NCBI RefSeq assembly: GCF_002252475.1
Contig: NZ_NNRK01000034.1
Span: 868,001 to 932,000 of the forward strand
Direction: 5' to 3'
Length of the DNA stretch: 64,000 nucleotides
DNA from: Brucella rhizosphaerae
GTDB taxonomy: Bacteria > Pseudomonadota > Alphaproteobacteria > Rhizobiales > Rhizobiaceae
The notes under the pieces are model-generated. The model searched no databases and had not been told where the DNA came from. It worked only from the letters and a program-made list of their open reading frames with translations. Positions 8,372-17,824 of the stretch are shown here, piece by piece. The stretch's first letter is position 1; every line of letters starts with the position of its first letter. The position numbers and the translations under genes are program-made.

Positions 8372-11300
8372 ATGCGCTTTTCCAAGCTACGTCTTGTCGG
8401 TTTCAAGTCTTTTGTCGAACCAATGGAATTCGTCATTGAGGGCGGACTGACAGGTGTCGTCGGTCCAAATGGTTGCGGCAAATCCAATCTCGTTGAAGCG
8501 CTGCGCTGGGTGATGGGTGAAAACTCATACAAGAATATGCGCGCTTCCGGCATGGATGATGTGATTTTCTCTGGTTCTGCTACGCGTCCGGCACGCAACA
8601 CAGCGGAAGTAACACTGTTCCTCGACAACTCTGATCGTTCTGCACCGGCTGCCTATAATGATCAGGACGAATTGCAGGTCTCTCGCCGCATTGAGCGTGA
8701 ATCCGGTTCCGTCTATCGGATCAATGGCAAGGAAGCCCGCGCCAAAGACGTACAGCTTCTTTTTGCCGATCAGTCGACCGGTGCCCGCTCGCCTTCAATG
8801 GTGGGGCAGGGGCGTATCGGTGAGCTAATTCAGGCGAAACCGCAGGCCCGTCGTGCGCTTCTGGAAGAAGCCGCCGGTATTTCGGGTCTCCATACGCGAC
8901 GCCATGAGGCAGAGCTCCGTCTGCGCGCTGCTGAAGGTAATCTTGAGCGCCTCGAAGATGTAGTGGGTGAGCTGGGCAGCCAGATCGAAAGCCTGAAGCG
9001 ACAGGCGCGACAGGCAAATCGCTTCAAGGCGCTTTCCGCTGATATTCGCCGCGCCGAAGCATCTCTTCTGCATTTGCGTTGGTCACAGGCCAAGGCACAG
9101 GAGGGCGAAGCGCAAAGTGCGCTGGCGCAGGCAACCTCCGTGGTTGGAGATATGGCGCAAGCGCAAATGAACGCTGCGCGGGGCCAGGCTGTAAGCGCTC
9201 TTAAATTACCTGAAATGCGTGAGGCTGAAGCAAAGGCCGCAGCGGCGCTGCAACGGCTCTCGATAGCCCGCACGCAGCTTGATGAGGAAGATGGCCGTAT
9301 TCGTGTCCGCCGGGCCGAACTTATGAAGCGGCTCGAACAGCTGACGGCTGATATTGCCCGTGAAGAGCAGATGGTGCGTGAGAACGCGGATATTCTGGCG
9401 CGCCTTGATGAGGAAGAGCAGGAACTGATTGCTTCGAATGAAGCATCTGGTGAGCGCGATGAAGAATTGCGTGCGATCTTTGAGGAAACTGAAATCCGCC
9501 TGCAGGATAGCGAAAACGCGCTGGCGCGGGTTACCGCAGAACGTGCTGAAGCGGCTGCCGAGCGTGCACAGATCGAGCGCGCGTTACAAGAAATACTGGC
9601 TCGCCGCGATCGTCTGACCAGCCAGATGGATGGCATTGAGCGCGATATTGCGTCAGTCGCTGACCAGATCGGCGGCTTGTTTGATCCATCTGAAAAACGT
9701 ATTCTCGTGGAAGGAGCAGCTGAGGCGCTGGCTGCTGCCGAAGAAGCTGTGATCGCTGCTGAAGAACTTGTGGGTGCGGCACGCGAGCAGGAAACAGCCA
9801 GCCGGCAACCGCTGAACGAGGCTCGTACGGAACTCAGCCGTATAGAGACCGAAGCACAAACGCTGGCACGTATTCTCAATGCTGGTGAGACAGGCCAGTT
9901 TCCGCCTGTTGTCGAGGAATTGAGGGTAGAGAAGGGCTATGAAATTGCCCTTGGTGCTGCCCTTGGCGAAGATCTTGATGCGGCCAGCGATGATCATGCC
10001 CCTGTCTACTGGGCTTACAATCCGGCTTCAGACGCCGATCCCGAATTGCCAGCAGGCGCAACGCCACTTGATCAGCTGGTTGAAGGGCCGCAGCAATTGC
10101 GCCGTCGGCTTGCTCAGGTGGGGGTGGTTGCCGATAGCGATGGTCGGCGTTTGCAGGGTGCACTCCGTCCTGGTCAGCGATTGGTGAGCAAGGCTGGCGC
10201 TTTATGGCGCTGGGATGGCTATACGGCAAGCGCTGATGCGCCTACGCCCGCCGCACAGCGGCTCGCACAAAAGAACAGGCTGGCCGAACTTGAGCAGGAA
10301 GCGATAACTGCTGCTCGGCGCGCGCAGGATGCTGAGCAAAGCGTGCAACGCCTTGAAATGGCTGTACGTGAGGCTGTTGAGCATGAGCGTGTCGCTCGTG
10401 ATGCATGGCGTGCAAATCAGCGCAAGCTTGATGAAGCTCGTGAGGCTCTGGCTGCTGTTGAGCGCGCTGCGGGTCAACTGGCAACCAAACGCTCCGGGTT
10501 AGAAGAAGCCAAATCACGTCTTGAGGAAAGTCTTGAAGAAGCACAAATCCGGGTAGTTGAAGCCGAAGATCGGCTTAATGAAATGCCGGATCTCGGGGCT
10601 ATTGCTGAGCGGCATTCGGCTCTGAGCGCGGAAGTGCAGTCTGATCGCGTAACACTTGCAGAAGCGCGCGCTGCCTATGAAGGTCAGCGACGCGAAGCGG
10701 ATAGCCGTGGAAGACGGCTGGCGATGATCGGCATGGAACGGCGCAATTGGGCATCGCGTGCGCAGAATGCAGAACAGCAAATTGCAGCCTTGAATGATCG
10801 CCGCGCGGAAACTGCGGATGAAGCCGAAGTTCTGGCTGAAGCCCCGGAAGAAATCGAGAGCCGTCGCCGCGCGCTTTTGAACGAATTGTCTGACGCCGAT
10901 GAGCGTCGCAAGCAGGCTGCCGATATTTTGACTGAGGCGGAAGCTGTGCAGGCCGAACTTGATAAGGCCGCGACACTGGCAATCCAGCAGCTTGCAACCA
11001 GCCGCGAGCAACGCGCTCGCGCCGAGGAGCGGCTGACAGCCGCAGAAGAGCGCCGCAAGGATACGGAAGCGCGTATTGCAGATGCGCTCAATTGCGCGCC
11101 GCATGAGGCTATTCGTCATACGGGTCTTAAGCCTGAAGATCGCATGCCGGACCCCGAACAGCTCGAGCGTCAGCTTGAGCGGCTCAGGATTGAGCGGGAA
11201 CGGCTTGGCGCGGTAAACCTTCGCGCTGAAGAAGAGAGCCAGGAACTGACAGCACGCCTCGACGCAATCATCTCGGAACGTGAAGACGTCATTGAGGCGA

Positions 11301-11830
11301 TAAAGAAACTGCGTCAGGCGATCCAAAGTCTGAACCGTGAAGGCCGCGAGCGCCTGTTGGCTGCTTTCGATGTAGTGAATGTGCAGTTCCAACGCCTGTT
11401 CACGCATCTTTTCGGTGGCGGCACCGCCGAGTTGCAGCTGATTGAAAGCGATGATCCGCTGGATGCAGGGTTGGAAATCCTTGCTCGCCCTCCGGGCAAG
11501 AAACCGCAGACAATGACCCTTCTATCGGGTGGTGAGCAGGCATTGACCGCAATGGCGCTGATCTTTGCTGTGTTCCTGACCAACCCGGCTCCGATCTGTG
11601 TGCTGGACGAAGTGGATGCCCCCCTCGACGATCATAATGTCGAGCGCTACTGCAATCTGATGGATGAAATGGCCGCTTCGACTGAAACACGTTTCGTGGT
11701 CATCACGCACAATCCGATTACTATGGCCCGCATGAATCGCCTGTTTGGAGTGACTATGGGCGAGCAGGGCGTCAGCCAGCTGGTCTCCGTTGATCTGCAC
11801 ACCGCAGAGCGGCTGCGCGAGGCAAGCTAA
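8372..11830 (+). CDS. smc: Chromosome segregation ATPase SMC
   Basis: The 1152-residue protein is a full-length SMC, which with ScpA and ScpB compacts and separates chromosomes. The Walker A motif GPNGCGKSN is at 31-39. Two long coiled coils rich in A, E, R and L follow, interrupted at about residues 500-630 by a non-coiled part with G-E-T-G-Q-F-P-P-V and GYEIALGAALGEDLDAA, which is the hinge. The ABC signature LSGGE is at 1051-1055 and Walker B VLDEVD at 1077-1082. The frame stays open to a TTG at 8345, but that start lies in the terminator; the ATG at 8372 has a GGAGGAG ribosome binding site and gives the usual length. scpA and scpB are not adjacent. Confidence 0.96.
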   Translation: MRFSKLRLVGFKSFVEPMEFVIEGGLTGVVGPNGCGKSNLVEALRWVMGENSYKNMRASGMDDVIFSGSATRPARNTAEVTLFLDNSDRSAPAAYNDQDELQVSRRIERESGSVYRINGKEARAKDVQLLFADQSTGARSPSMVGQGRIGELIQAKPQARRALLEEAAGISGLHTRRHEAELRLRAAEGNLERLEDVVGELGSQIESLKRQARQANRFKALSADIRRAEASLLHLRWSQAKAQEGEAQSALAQATSVVGDMAQAQMNAARGQAVSALKLPEMREAEAKAAAALQRLSIARTQLDEEDGRIRVRRAELMKRLEQLTADIAREEQMVRENADILARLDEEEQELIASNEASGERDEELRAIFEETEIRLQDSENALARVTAERAEAAAERAQIERALQEILARRDRLTSQMDGIERDIASVADQIGGLFDPSEKRILVEGAAEALAAAEEAVIAAEELVGAAREQETASRQPLNEARTELSRIETEAQTLARILNAGETGQFPPVVEELRVEKGYEIALGAALGEDLDAASDDHAPVYWAYNPASDADPELPAGATPLDQLVEGPQQLRRRLAQVGVVADSDGRRLQGALRPGQRLVSKAGALWRWDGYTASADAPTPAAQRLAQKNRLAELEQEAITAARRAQDAEQSVQRLEMAVREAVEHERVARDAWRANQRKLDEAREALAAVERAAGQLATKRSGLEEAKSRLEESLEEAQIRVVEAEDRLNEMPDLGAIAERHSALSAEVQSDRVTLAEARAAYEGQRREADSRGRRLAMIGMERRNWASRAQNAEQQIAALNDRRAETADEAEVLAEAPEEIESRRRALLNELSDADERRKQAADILTEAEAVQAELDKAATLAIQQLATSREQRARAEERLTAAEERRKDTEARIADALNCAPHEAIRHTGLKPEDRMPDPEQLERQLERLRIERERLGAVNLRAEEESQELTARLDAIISEREDVIEAIKKLRQAIQSLNREGRERLLAAFDVVNVQFQRLFTHLFGGGTAELQLIESDDPLDAGLEILARPPGKKPQTMTLLSGGEQALTAMALIFAVFLTNPAPICVLDEVDAPLDDHNVERYCNLMDEMAASTETRFVVITHNPITMARMNRLFGVTMGEQGVSQLVSVDLHTAERLREAS

Positions 11831-11844
11831 AGTGCGTGGCGTTT

Positions 11845-11930
11845 AGAGTGCGTCCCGAAAAGTGTGTAACGGTTTTCGGAGAAGATGGGGGATCTGAAAC
11901 GCATCTTGAAAAGTGCAGGACGTTCTCGTT
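11845..11930. repeat. Dispersed intergenic repeat, subtype B, copy 1 (two partial units)
   Basis: It begins agagtgcgtcccgaaaagtg and has the inverted core CCGAAAA...TTTTCGG. A second degraded unit (cgcatcttgaaaagtgc) follows directly, so this looks like a tandem or rearranged copy. Similar units are at 18431, 21096 and 46174. Confidence 0.6.
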
Positions 11931-11960
11931 GGATAGCGCTCAAGAAAAATAGTTGGTTCG

Positions 11961-11996
11961 GTTAAGCAGATCCGGTGTTGGCGGAATCTGCTTAAC
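11961..11996. terminator. Long inverted repeat between smc and the convergent gene
   Basis: GTTAAGCAGATCCG (11961-11974) pairs with CGGAATCTGCTTAAC (11982-11996) with a single bulged base. There is no long T-run on either side, so termination is likely but may need more than the hairpin. Confidence 0.55.
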
Positions 11997-12010
11997 GGCT
12001 TCGCTGCCGA

Positions 12011-12937
12011 CTAACGTGCCGTATAGCTCACGTTGATTGTTGCATCTGACAAAGCACGCTGGACGAGCTTTTCGGGCGCCAAATCGTTGAGGCCGATTGG
12101 CAGTGGTTTTTCAAAGCTCAGATCCAGTGCGAAATAGCCGGTTGGATGGGGCATGTCCCAAATGAAGCGCATCAATGCCCTCTTCGATTCTGCATCGATC
12201 CGACTTTCCGGTATCGCATTTATTGCAGTACTTGCGGTATTGATGAACTGCGTGATTGCTTTTTCAGGATCGGTGTCACTGTTTGAGAAAGCCTGAAAAG
12301 CGAAGTTGGCGAGGGACGGCATAATGAGGCTTTCCCATATGCCTTGATTATCGAGGCGCAGGCGCACACGGGAAAGGGTTGCTGTCGGATTGACCGCGAG
12401 ATCAGCGAGGGAAGATTCTGTCGGCAGGTTGAACTCGCCTGACACGGAGATCTTGCCCAGTCTGACGCTGCTCATCTCGGCATTCTGTATGTGCAGATAT
12501 CCATCTTTCGGATCGAAGCGATACGAAGCTGCAAAGTCTGATGGGGTTTGCTGTACAGAATTTATAAATTTGGTCAGCTTATCGTCGATTTTGAGAGAAA
12601 GCCTGACGCCGTCAATTGCTACGCGGGCCCATTGTGGCGGACCTGAGGCCATATCTGGTGTCTCTGACATAAAGTCCCGAAAACGATCACCTTCAATTTC
12701 CACCCTGTCAAACGACCAACCCATCAGATTGCCGGTGCCGAACAATGCGTCTGAGATCACGCAACCGTCGTGACTATCCCGGACGTCAAAATTCTTGCCT
12801 TTCTCGAAAACGCTCATACCGTTTAAAAACTCCCCACAGCGACTGAGGGGCGCGTCTTCTTTCAAAGGTGGTGTGGTTTCAGCAAAGGCGGGTGCTGCGA
12901 TAAACGACAGCAAGACTGAGGGCAGAATGAAACGCAT
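12011..12937 (-). CDS. Exported protein of unknown function
   Basis: The 308-residue protein has a clear Sec signal peptide (MRFILPSVLLSFIAAPAFA, cleavage after AFA), so the mature protein is periplasmic. It has two cysteines near the mature N-terminus, in LSRCGEFL and DGCVISD, which could form a disulfide. The rest is soluble with alternating strand-like stretches and no catalytic motif I recognise. It is alone, convergent with smc and followed upstream by the VOC gene on the same strand about 100 bases away. I do not recognise the family. Confidence 0.75.
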   Translation of the reverse strand: MRFILPSVLLSFIAAPAFAETTPPLKEDAPLSRCGEFLNGMSVFEKGKNFDVRDSHDGCVISDALFGTGNLMGWSFDRVEIEGDRFRDFMSETPDMASGPPQWARVAIDGVRLSLKIDDKLTKFINSVQQTPSDFAASYRFDPKDGYLHIQNAEMSSVRLGKISVSGEFNLPTESSLADLAVNPTATLSRVRLRLDNQGIWESLIMPSLANFAFQAFSNSDTDPEKAITQFINTASTAINAIPESRIDAESKRALMRFIWDMPHPTGYFALDLSFEKPLPIGLNDLAPEKLVQRALSDATINVSYTAR

Positions 12938-13034
12938 TGCACCAATTTCTGTCAGTGTGAATCGTATTGAATGCGTTTCATCATTGTCATGGAGCCCGTT
13001 CTGTCAACCTTGCAGGTCTTCTCAGTAGCGATTG

Positions 13035-13379
13035 TTACTTGTCGCTCCAGACCGCAAGCTCGTTGCCCGCAGGGTCGGTGAAATGAAAGCGACGACCGCC
13101 CGGAAAGGCAAAGATAGGCTTTACAATCGTTCCACCAGCCTCGGTCACGGATGCAAGCGTTTCTTCGATTTTTGCCGAATAGAGCACGGGCAAAGGCTTT
13201 GCAGTGGCTTGCGGATCGGCATCGAAGCCACCGTCGAGCCCTTCGGCAAAAGCCGAATAAGTCGGGCCATAATCAACGAATGACCAGCCGAACGCACGTG
13301 CGTAAAAACTTTTCGCAGTGTCGAGGGACCCATTGGCTGCAGGCATTTCAAGATAATCGAGCTTGCCGGTAATACGCAT
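13035..13379 (-). CDS. VOC-superfamily (glyoxalase/bleomycin-resistance fold) protein
   Basis: A 114-residue single-unit vicinal-oxygen-chelate protein. The fold signs are the opening GKLDYLEMPA strand, the AKSFYARAFGWSF helix-strand near residues 22-34, and the closing GGRRFHFTDPAGNELAVW near 95-112. Such proteins bind a divalent metal and act as isomerases, dioxygenases or binding proteins; the substrate cannot be told. An upstream TTG is in frame, but the ATG at 13379 has TTGGAG seven bases before it and is preferred. No linked gene suggests the role. Confidence 0.85.
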   Translation of the reverse strand: MRITGKLDYLEMPAANGSLDTAKSFYARAFGWSFVDYGPTYSAFAEGLDGGFDADPQATAKPLPVLYSAKIEETLASVTEAGGTIVKPIFAFPGGRRFHFTDPAGNELAVWSDK

Positions 13380-13477
13380 GTCTAACTCCAAACGTTCTAG
13401 TTTTGTTCTTATATTGGGAGAAGATGCACTAATTTGTCAAGCGATATCGCATTTTGGTTAACCGACTGGTTTGATTA

Positions 13478-13981
13478 TTAAAAATTAAGCCGCCCCATCA
13501 TAATGCAATCGACAAACTCTCCGTCTCGAAAGGCATTGGACCGCAAAATGCCTTCGCGTTCGAAGCCGAAGTTTTCATAAAGTCGAATAGCATGAAGATT
13601 GTCTGCAAAGACGGTCAGGTCCAATCGGTGGAGATTAAGCCAGTTATCCGCCACCTCAATGATCTGGCGCATAAGGCCAGTGCCGATACCTTGACCCTGA
13701 TAGTCGTCATGCACTCCGATACCAATGGTTCCACAGTGTATCTGCCGGCCATTTGCGCGATGAATATTGCAGCTTCCAACAATTTTACTATTGAGAACCG
13801 CTAGTATGACGGTGTTGCGCTCTGTGAGCGTCGAAAGCCATTGGCGGGTATTTTCAGCACGCGTGAAGGGCAAACGGGAAGTACCCGCTCGAAACTTGGG
13901 CATGTTGGTCATTGCACATATTTCTTCCGCATCCTCTACGCCTGGAGCACGATACGTCAGTGAATCTGGTGCTGAAATCAT
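13478..13981 (-). CDS. GNAT-family N-acetyltransferase
   Basis: A 167-residue GNAT protein. The acetyl-CoA-binding signature is DYQGQGIGTGLM (Q-x-x-G-x-G/A) near residues 93-104, followed by the LHRLDLTVFADNLHAIRLYENFGFEREG segment, which is the motif B region of this fold. It resembles the RimJ/RimL and phosphinothricin/L-amino-acid acetyltransferase groups; the acceptor is unknown. It is a single gene on the minus strand, divergent from ppdK. Confidence 0.86.
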   Translation of the reverse strand: MISAPDSLTYRAPGVEDAEEICAMTNMPKFRAGTSRLPFTRAENTRQWLSTLTERNTVILAVLNSKIVGSCNIHRANGRQIHCGTIGIGVHDDYQGQGIGTGLMRQIIEVADNWLNLHRLDLTVFADNLHAIRLYENFGFEREGILRSNAFRDGEFVDCIMMGRLNF

Positions 13982-14244
13982 GGGGCCTCCGGCAAATAGG
14001 GTTACGGAGCCTAACTGTTCCCCACGCAGCCAGCCATCGCAAGAAACTAATCGCTATTTGTCTGGTTTTGCAATTAAAATTACCCGACACGGCTAAGCCG
14101 AGAAGTCTAATCGATTCTATTACGGTGCTTTGTCTTTTTTGATTGGCACGCGGCGACCTGATCGCATAAGCACGAAGATAGTTTCTGCAAGTCTGTGGAA
14201 AAGCACAGACATTGCGGACCGTTACCTGCGCAAGGGAGGTCAGC

Positions 14245-16908
14245 ATGGCGAAGTGGGTGTACGCATTCGGTGATGGTAAGGCAGAGGGCGCTGCGAGTGA
14301 TCGCAACCTTCTCGGTGGCAAAGGAGCGAACCTGGCTGAAATGAGCAGCCTTGGTTTGCCAGTGCCGCCCGGTTTTACGATCACGACTGAAGTGTGCACT
14401 TCCTATTATGACCATGAGCGCTCCTATCCGGATGAACTTGATCAACAGGTGCAATCGGCACTCAACCAGGTTGCGAAGCTGACCGACCGCACATTTGGTG
14501 GCACGGAAAAGCCGTTGCTGGTTTCTGTTCGTTCTGGTGCGCGTGCCTCCATGCCAGGCATGATGGATACAGTTCTGAACCTCGGCCTCAATGATGAGAC
14601 TGTTCAGGCCATTGCACGTGAGGCGGGCGACGAGCGTTTTGCCTATGATAGCTATCGCCGTTTCATCCAGATGTATTCGGATGTGGTGTTAGGTGTTGAT
14701 CACGGTTTCTTTGAAGAAATTCTGGAAGACAAAAAGGCCGATCTTGGTGTCGAAGTCGATACGGCATTGAGCGCAGACGACTGGAAGGAAGTCATTGCGC
14801 TATACAAGGCAAAGGTTGAGGAAGAACTGGGCGAGCCATTTCCGCAAGATCCACGCGAGCAGCTGTGGGGCGCAATCAGTGCCGTCTTCTCAAGCTGGAT
14901 GAATGCGCGCGCCATCACCTATCGCCGTTTGCATAATATCCCCGCTCAATGGGGCACCGCCGTCAATGTTCAGGCAATGGTGTTCGGCAATATGGGCGAA
15001 ACCTCTGCAACCGGCGTAGCCTTCACCCGCAACCCTTCTACAGGCGAAAAGAAGCTCTATGGTGAGTTTCTGGTCAATGCACAGGGCGAAGATGTGGTTG
15101 CTGGCATTCGCACGCCGCAGAACATTACCGAGGAAGCGCGAATTGCCGCTGGTTCCGACAAGCCGTCGCTTGAGAAGGTAATGCCGGAAGCGTTTGGCGA
15201 ATTTCTGAAAGTCGCAGATCGGCTTGAGCGCCACTATCGCGATATGCAGGACCTTGAATTCACCATTGAACGAGGCAAGCTCTGGATGCTGCAAACCCGT
15301 TCGGGTAAGCGTACGGCCAAAGCAGCTCTCAAAATGGCTGTTGAAATGGCTGCGGAAGGGCTGATTACCGAAGAAGAAGCCGTGCTGCGTATTGATCCGG
15401 CAGCGCTTGACCAGCTTTTGCACCCGACCATTGACCCCCGTGCCCAGCGCATTGTCATCGGGCAAGGCCTGCCAGCTTCTCCGGGGGCTGCGACTGGTGA
15501 GATCGTGTTCTCATCAGAGGATGCAGAGCAGGCTAAATCTGAGGGCCGCAGCGTTATTCTCGTGCGCGTTGAAACAAGCCCGGAAGATATTCACGGTATG
15601 CATGCAGCCGAAGGTATTTTGACGACACGCGGGGGCATGACCAGCCATGCCGCTGTTGTGGCGCGCGGTATGGGTAAGCCTTGCGTTTCTGGTGCGGGGT
15701 CGCTGCGTGTTGATTATCGCAACGGCACGATGCTGGCCGCAGGGCAGACTTTCAAGAAGGGCGATATTATCACCGTCGATGGCGGCAGTGGCCAGGTGCT
15801 GAAAGGTGCGGTTGCCATGTTGCAGCCGGAGCTTTCCGGTGATTTTGGTCATCTGATGCAATGGGCTGATAAGACGCGACGCATGAAGGTTCGTGCCAAT
15901 GCAGAAACACCCGCAGATGCCCGCACAGCACGTTCTTTCGGGGCAGAAGGCATCGGCCTTTGCAGAACCGAGCACATGTTTTTTGAAGGCGAACGCATTA
16001 TCGCAATGCGCGAAATGATCCTGGCCGACAAAGAGGATGGTCGCCGCGCGGCTTTGGCAAAACTTCTGCCGATGCAGCGTTCCGACTTTGTCGAACTGTT
16101 CGAGATTATGAAGGGGTTACCCGTTACAATCCGTTTGCTCGATCCACCATTACACGAGTTCCTGCCACGTACAGATGAAGAAGTTGCGGAAGTGGCAGCT
16201 GCGATGGGCGTTGACGCTGATAAGTTGCGTGAGCGCTCTGATAGTCTGCACGAGTTCAATCCAATGCTGGGTCATCGCGGCTGTCGTCTGGCTGTATCTT
16301 ATCCTGAGATTGCCGAAATGCAGGCACGGGCGATCTTTGAAGCGGCAGTCGAAGCCGGTAAAAAGACTGGCGAGCCGGTCGTGCCGGAAGTCATGGTTCC
16401 GCTGGTCGGCCTCAAAGCAGAGCTTGATTTTGTCAAAGCACGTATTGATGCCGTGGCAAAAGAGGTTATCAGCGAGGCCGGTGTTCAGATCGATTATATG
16501 GTTGGCACCATGATCGAACTGCCACGTGCAGCTCTGCGTGCTGCCGAGATTGCAGAGACGGCGGAATTCTTCTCGTTTGGTACGAACGATCTCACGCAAA
16601 CGACATTCGGTATTTCACGCGACGACGCGGCTCCGTTTCTTTCGACTTATCAGAGCCGTGGCCTGATCGAACAGGACCCGTTTGTCTCGCTTGATTTAGA
16701 GGGTGTCGGTGAGCTGATCCAGATTGCAGCCGAGCGTGGACGCAAGACACGCGACAATCTCAAGCTTGGTATTTGTGGCGAGCATGGCGGCGATCCGACG
16801 TCGATAGCCTTCTGCGAGAAGACCGGCCTTGATTATGTGTCTTGCTCGCCCTTCCGTGTGCCGATCGCACGTCTGGCGGCAGCTCAGGCCGCAGCACGCA
16901 ATAAATGA
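14245..16908 (+). CDS. ppdK: Pyruvate, phosphate dikinase
   Basis: The 887-residue enzyme interconverts pyruvate + ATP + Pi and phosphoenolpyruvate + AMP + PPi. An N-terminal ATP-grasp domain (GGKGANLAEM near residue 24, SVRSGARASMPGMMDT near 93) is followed by the phosphohistidine domain GGMTSHAAVVARGMGKP with the catalytic histidine at about 468. The C-terminal TIM barrel carries ARSFGAEGIGLCRTEHMFF and, near the end, the catalytic cysteine in LGICGEHGGDP. The start is ATG 14245 with AAGGGAGG before it; an upstream TTG in frame is unlikely. The enzyme serves gluconeogenesis from C4 acids. The gene is alone, with no regulatory PEP-synthase-like kinase beside it. Confidence 0.96.
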   Translation: MAKWVYAFGDGKAEGAASDRNLLGGKGANLAEMSSLGLPVPPGFTITTEVCTSYYDHERSYPDELDQQVQSALNQVAKLTDRTFGGTEKPLLVSVRSGARASMPGMMDTVLNLGLNDETVQAIAREAGDERFAYDSYRRFIQMYSDVVLGVDHGFFEEILEDKKADLGVEVDTALSADDWKEVIALYKAKVEEELGEPFPQDPREQLWGAISAVFSSWMNARAITYRRLHNIPAQWGTAVNVQAMVFGNMGETSATGVAFTRNPSTGEKKLYGEFLVNAQGEDVVAGIRTPQNITEEARIAAGSDKPSLEKVMPEAFGEFLKVADRLERHYRDMQDLEFTIERGKLWMLQTRSGKRTAKAALKMAVEMAAEGLITEEEAVLRIDPAALDQLLHPTIDPRAQRIVIGQGLPASPGAATGEIVFSSEDAEQAKSEGRSVILVRVETSPEDIHGMHAAEGILTTRGGMTSHAAVVARGMGKPCVSGAGSLRVDYRNGTMLAAGQTFKKGDIITVDGGSGQVLKGAVAMLQPELSGDFGHLMQWADKTRRMKVRANAETPADARTARSFGAEGIGLCRTEHMFFEGERIIAMREMILADKEDGRRAALAKLLPMQRSDFVELFEIMKGLPVTIRLLDPPLHEFLPRTDEEVAEVAAAMGVDADKLRERSDSLHEFNPMLGHRGCRLAVSYPEIAEMQARAIFEAAVEAGKKTGEPVVPEVMVPLVGLKAELDFVKARIDAVAKEVISEAGVQIDYMVGTMIELPRAALRAAEIAETAEFFSFGTNDLTQTTFGISRDDAAPFLSTYQSRGLIEQDPFVSLDLEGVGELIQIAAERGRKTRDNLKLGICGEHGGDPTSIAFCEKTGLDYVSCSPFRVPIARLAAAQAAARNK

Positions 16909-16984
16909 ATGCCATAATTCGGCTTTGGTTCTGGCGCTGTAAACTGTAAGTCTTAATGTCAGAACGTTGTTTATCGGGGCAGAT

Positions 16985-17812
16985 ATGTTTCGTCAGTTAT
17001 TTGCGGCGGGGGTCGCGCTCGTTTGTTTGCACACTGTGGCCAGCGCATATGACGCGCTGCCGCAGTCCGAAAACAACGAGAAAATCAGCATTGTGGAACC
17101 ACAATTGCGTATCGCAAAGGGTGGGGCAGCTGCGCCGCAAGTGGCGCTGACGCTGGATGCCTGCATGGGGAAGACGGATCATCGTATTCTCGATGTATTG
17201 GTGCAGAACCGCATACCGGCGACGATTTTTGTTACTGGACGCTGGCTGAAACAGAATGCAGAAGCCTTTGCGGTGATGAAGGCGCATCCTGATCTCTTCG
17301 ACATAGAGAACCACGGCAATATGCATGTGCCGGCCATAACCAATGTGCCGACGATGTATAATATCAAAACGGCGGGATCACTTGATGCCGTTCGGTCCGA
17401 GATTGGTGGCGGTGCCGATGCAATTGCAAAATCGGGTGCTTCAAAACCACAATGGTATCGTGATGCAACAGCCCGTTATTCGACCGATGCAGTCAAGCTC
17501 GCGGAAGGCATGGGGTACAAGATCGGTGGCTATTCATTGAATGGCGACCAGGGCGCATCGTTGCTTGCGCCCCTTGTTGCTCGCCGCATTTCGGCTGCGC
17601 GTGATGGTGACGTCATAATTTCGCATATCAACCAGCCAACCCGTTCTGCTGGTGAGGGTGTCGCCAAAGGCATTCTTGCGCTTCAGGCAAAGGGCATGAA
17701 GTTTGTGAAACTTCGGGATGTTGAGACAATCATGACGCTCAACCCGGTGCCTTCACATAATCTCCATGCGGGTTCACCTGCGGCAATTGCAACGCCGCAA
17801 GCAGGCAAATGA
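16985..17812 (+). CDS. Secreted polysaccharide deacetylase (NodB/CE4 fold)
   Basis: The 275-residue protein starts at ATG 16985 (GGGGC upstream; a TTG at 16967 is also in frame). It has a signal peptide ending near AS-AYD. The NodB motifs are modified: the first acidic motif is TLDACMG (canonical TFDD) and the metal-binding histidines are in ENHGNMH (canonical H-S/T-x-x-H). The ATIFVTGRWL and GDVIISHIN segments fit strand order in the CE4 barrel. Such enzymes remove acetyl groups from N-acetyl sugars in peptidoglycan or extracellular glycans. The second aspartate of the first motif is replaced by alanine-cysteine, so activity is not assured. Convergent with the next gene, gap 12 bases. Confidence 0.82.
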   Translation: MFRQLFAAGVALVCLHTVASAYDALPQSENNEKISIVEPQLRIAKGGAAAPQVALTLDACMGKTDHRILDVLVQNRIPATIFVTGRWLKQNAEAFAVMKAHPDLFDIENHGNMHVPAITNVPTMYNIKTAGSLDAVRSEIGGGADAIAKSGASKPQWYRDATARYSTDAVKLAEGMGYKIGGYSLNGDQGASLLAPLVARRISAARDGDVIISHINQPTRSAGEGVAKGILALQAKGMKFVKLRDVETIMTLNPVPSHNLHAGSPAAIATPQAGK

Positions 17813-17824
17813 CAATCTGAAATT

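Noticed and set aside
8830-9879. 349-codon minus-strand open frame inside smc
   Set aside because: The product is dominated by S, R and A, a result of reading the coiled-coil codons backwards; the smc frame is certain.
10514-11407. 297-codon minus-strand open frame inside smc
   Set aside because: Also an antisense shadow over the SMC coiled coil, with no domain and no ribosome binding site.
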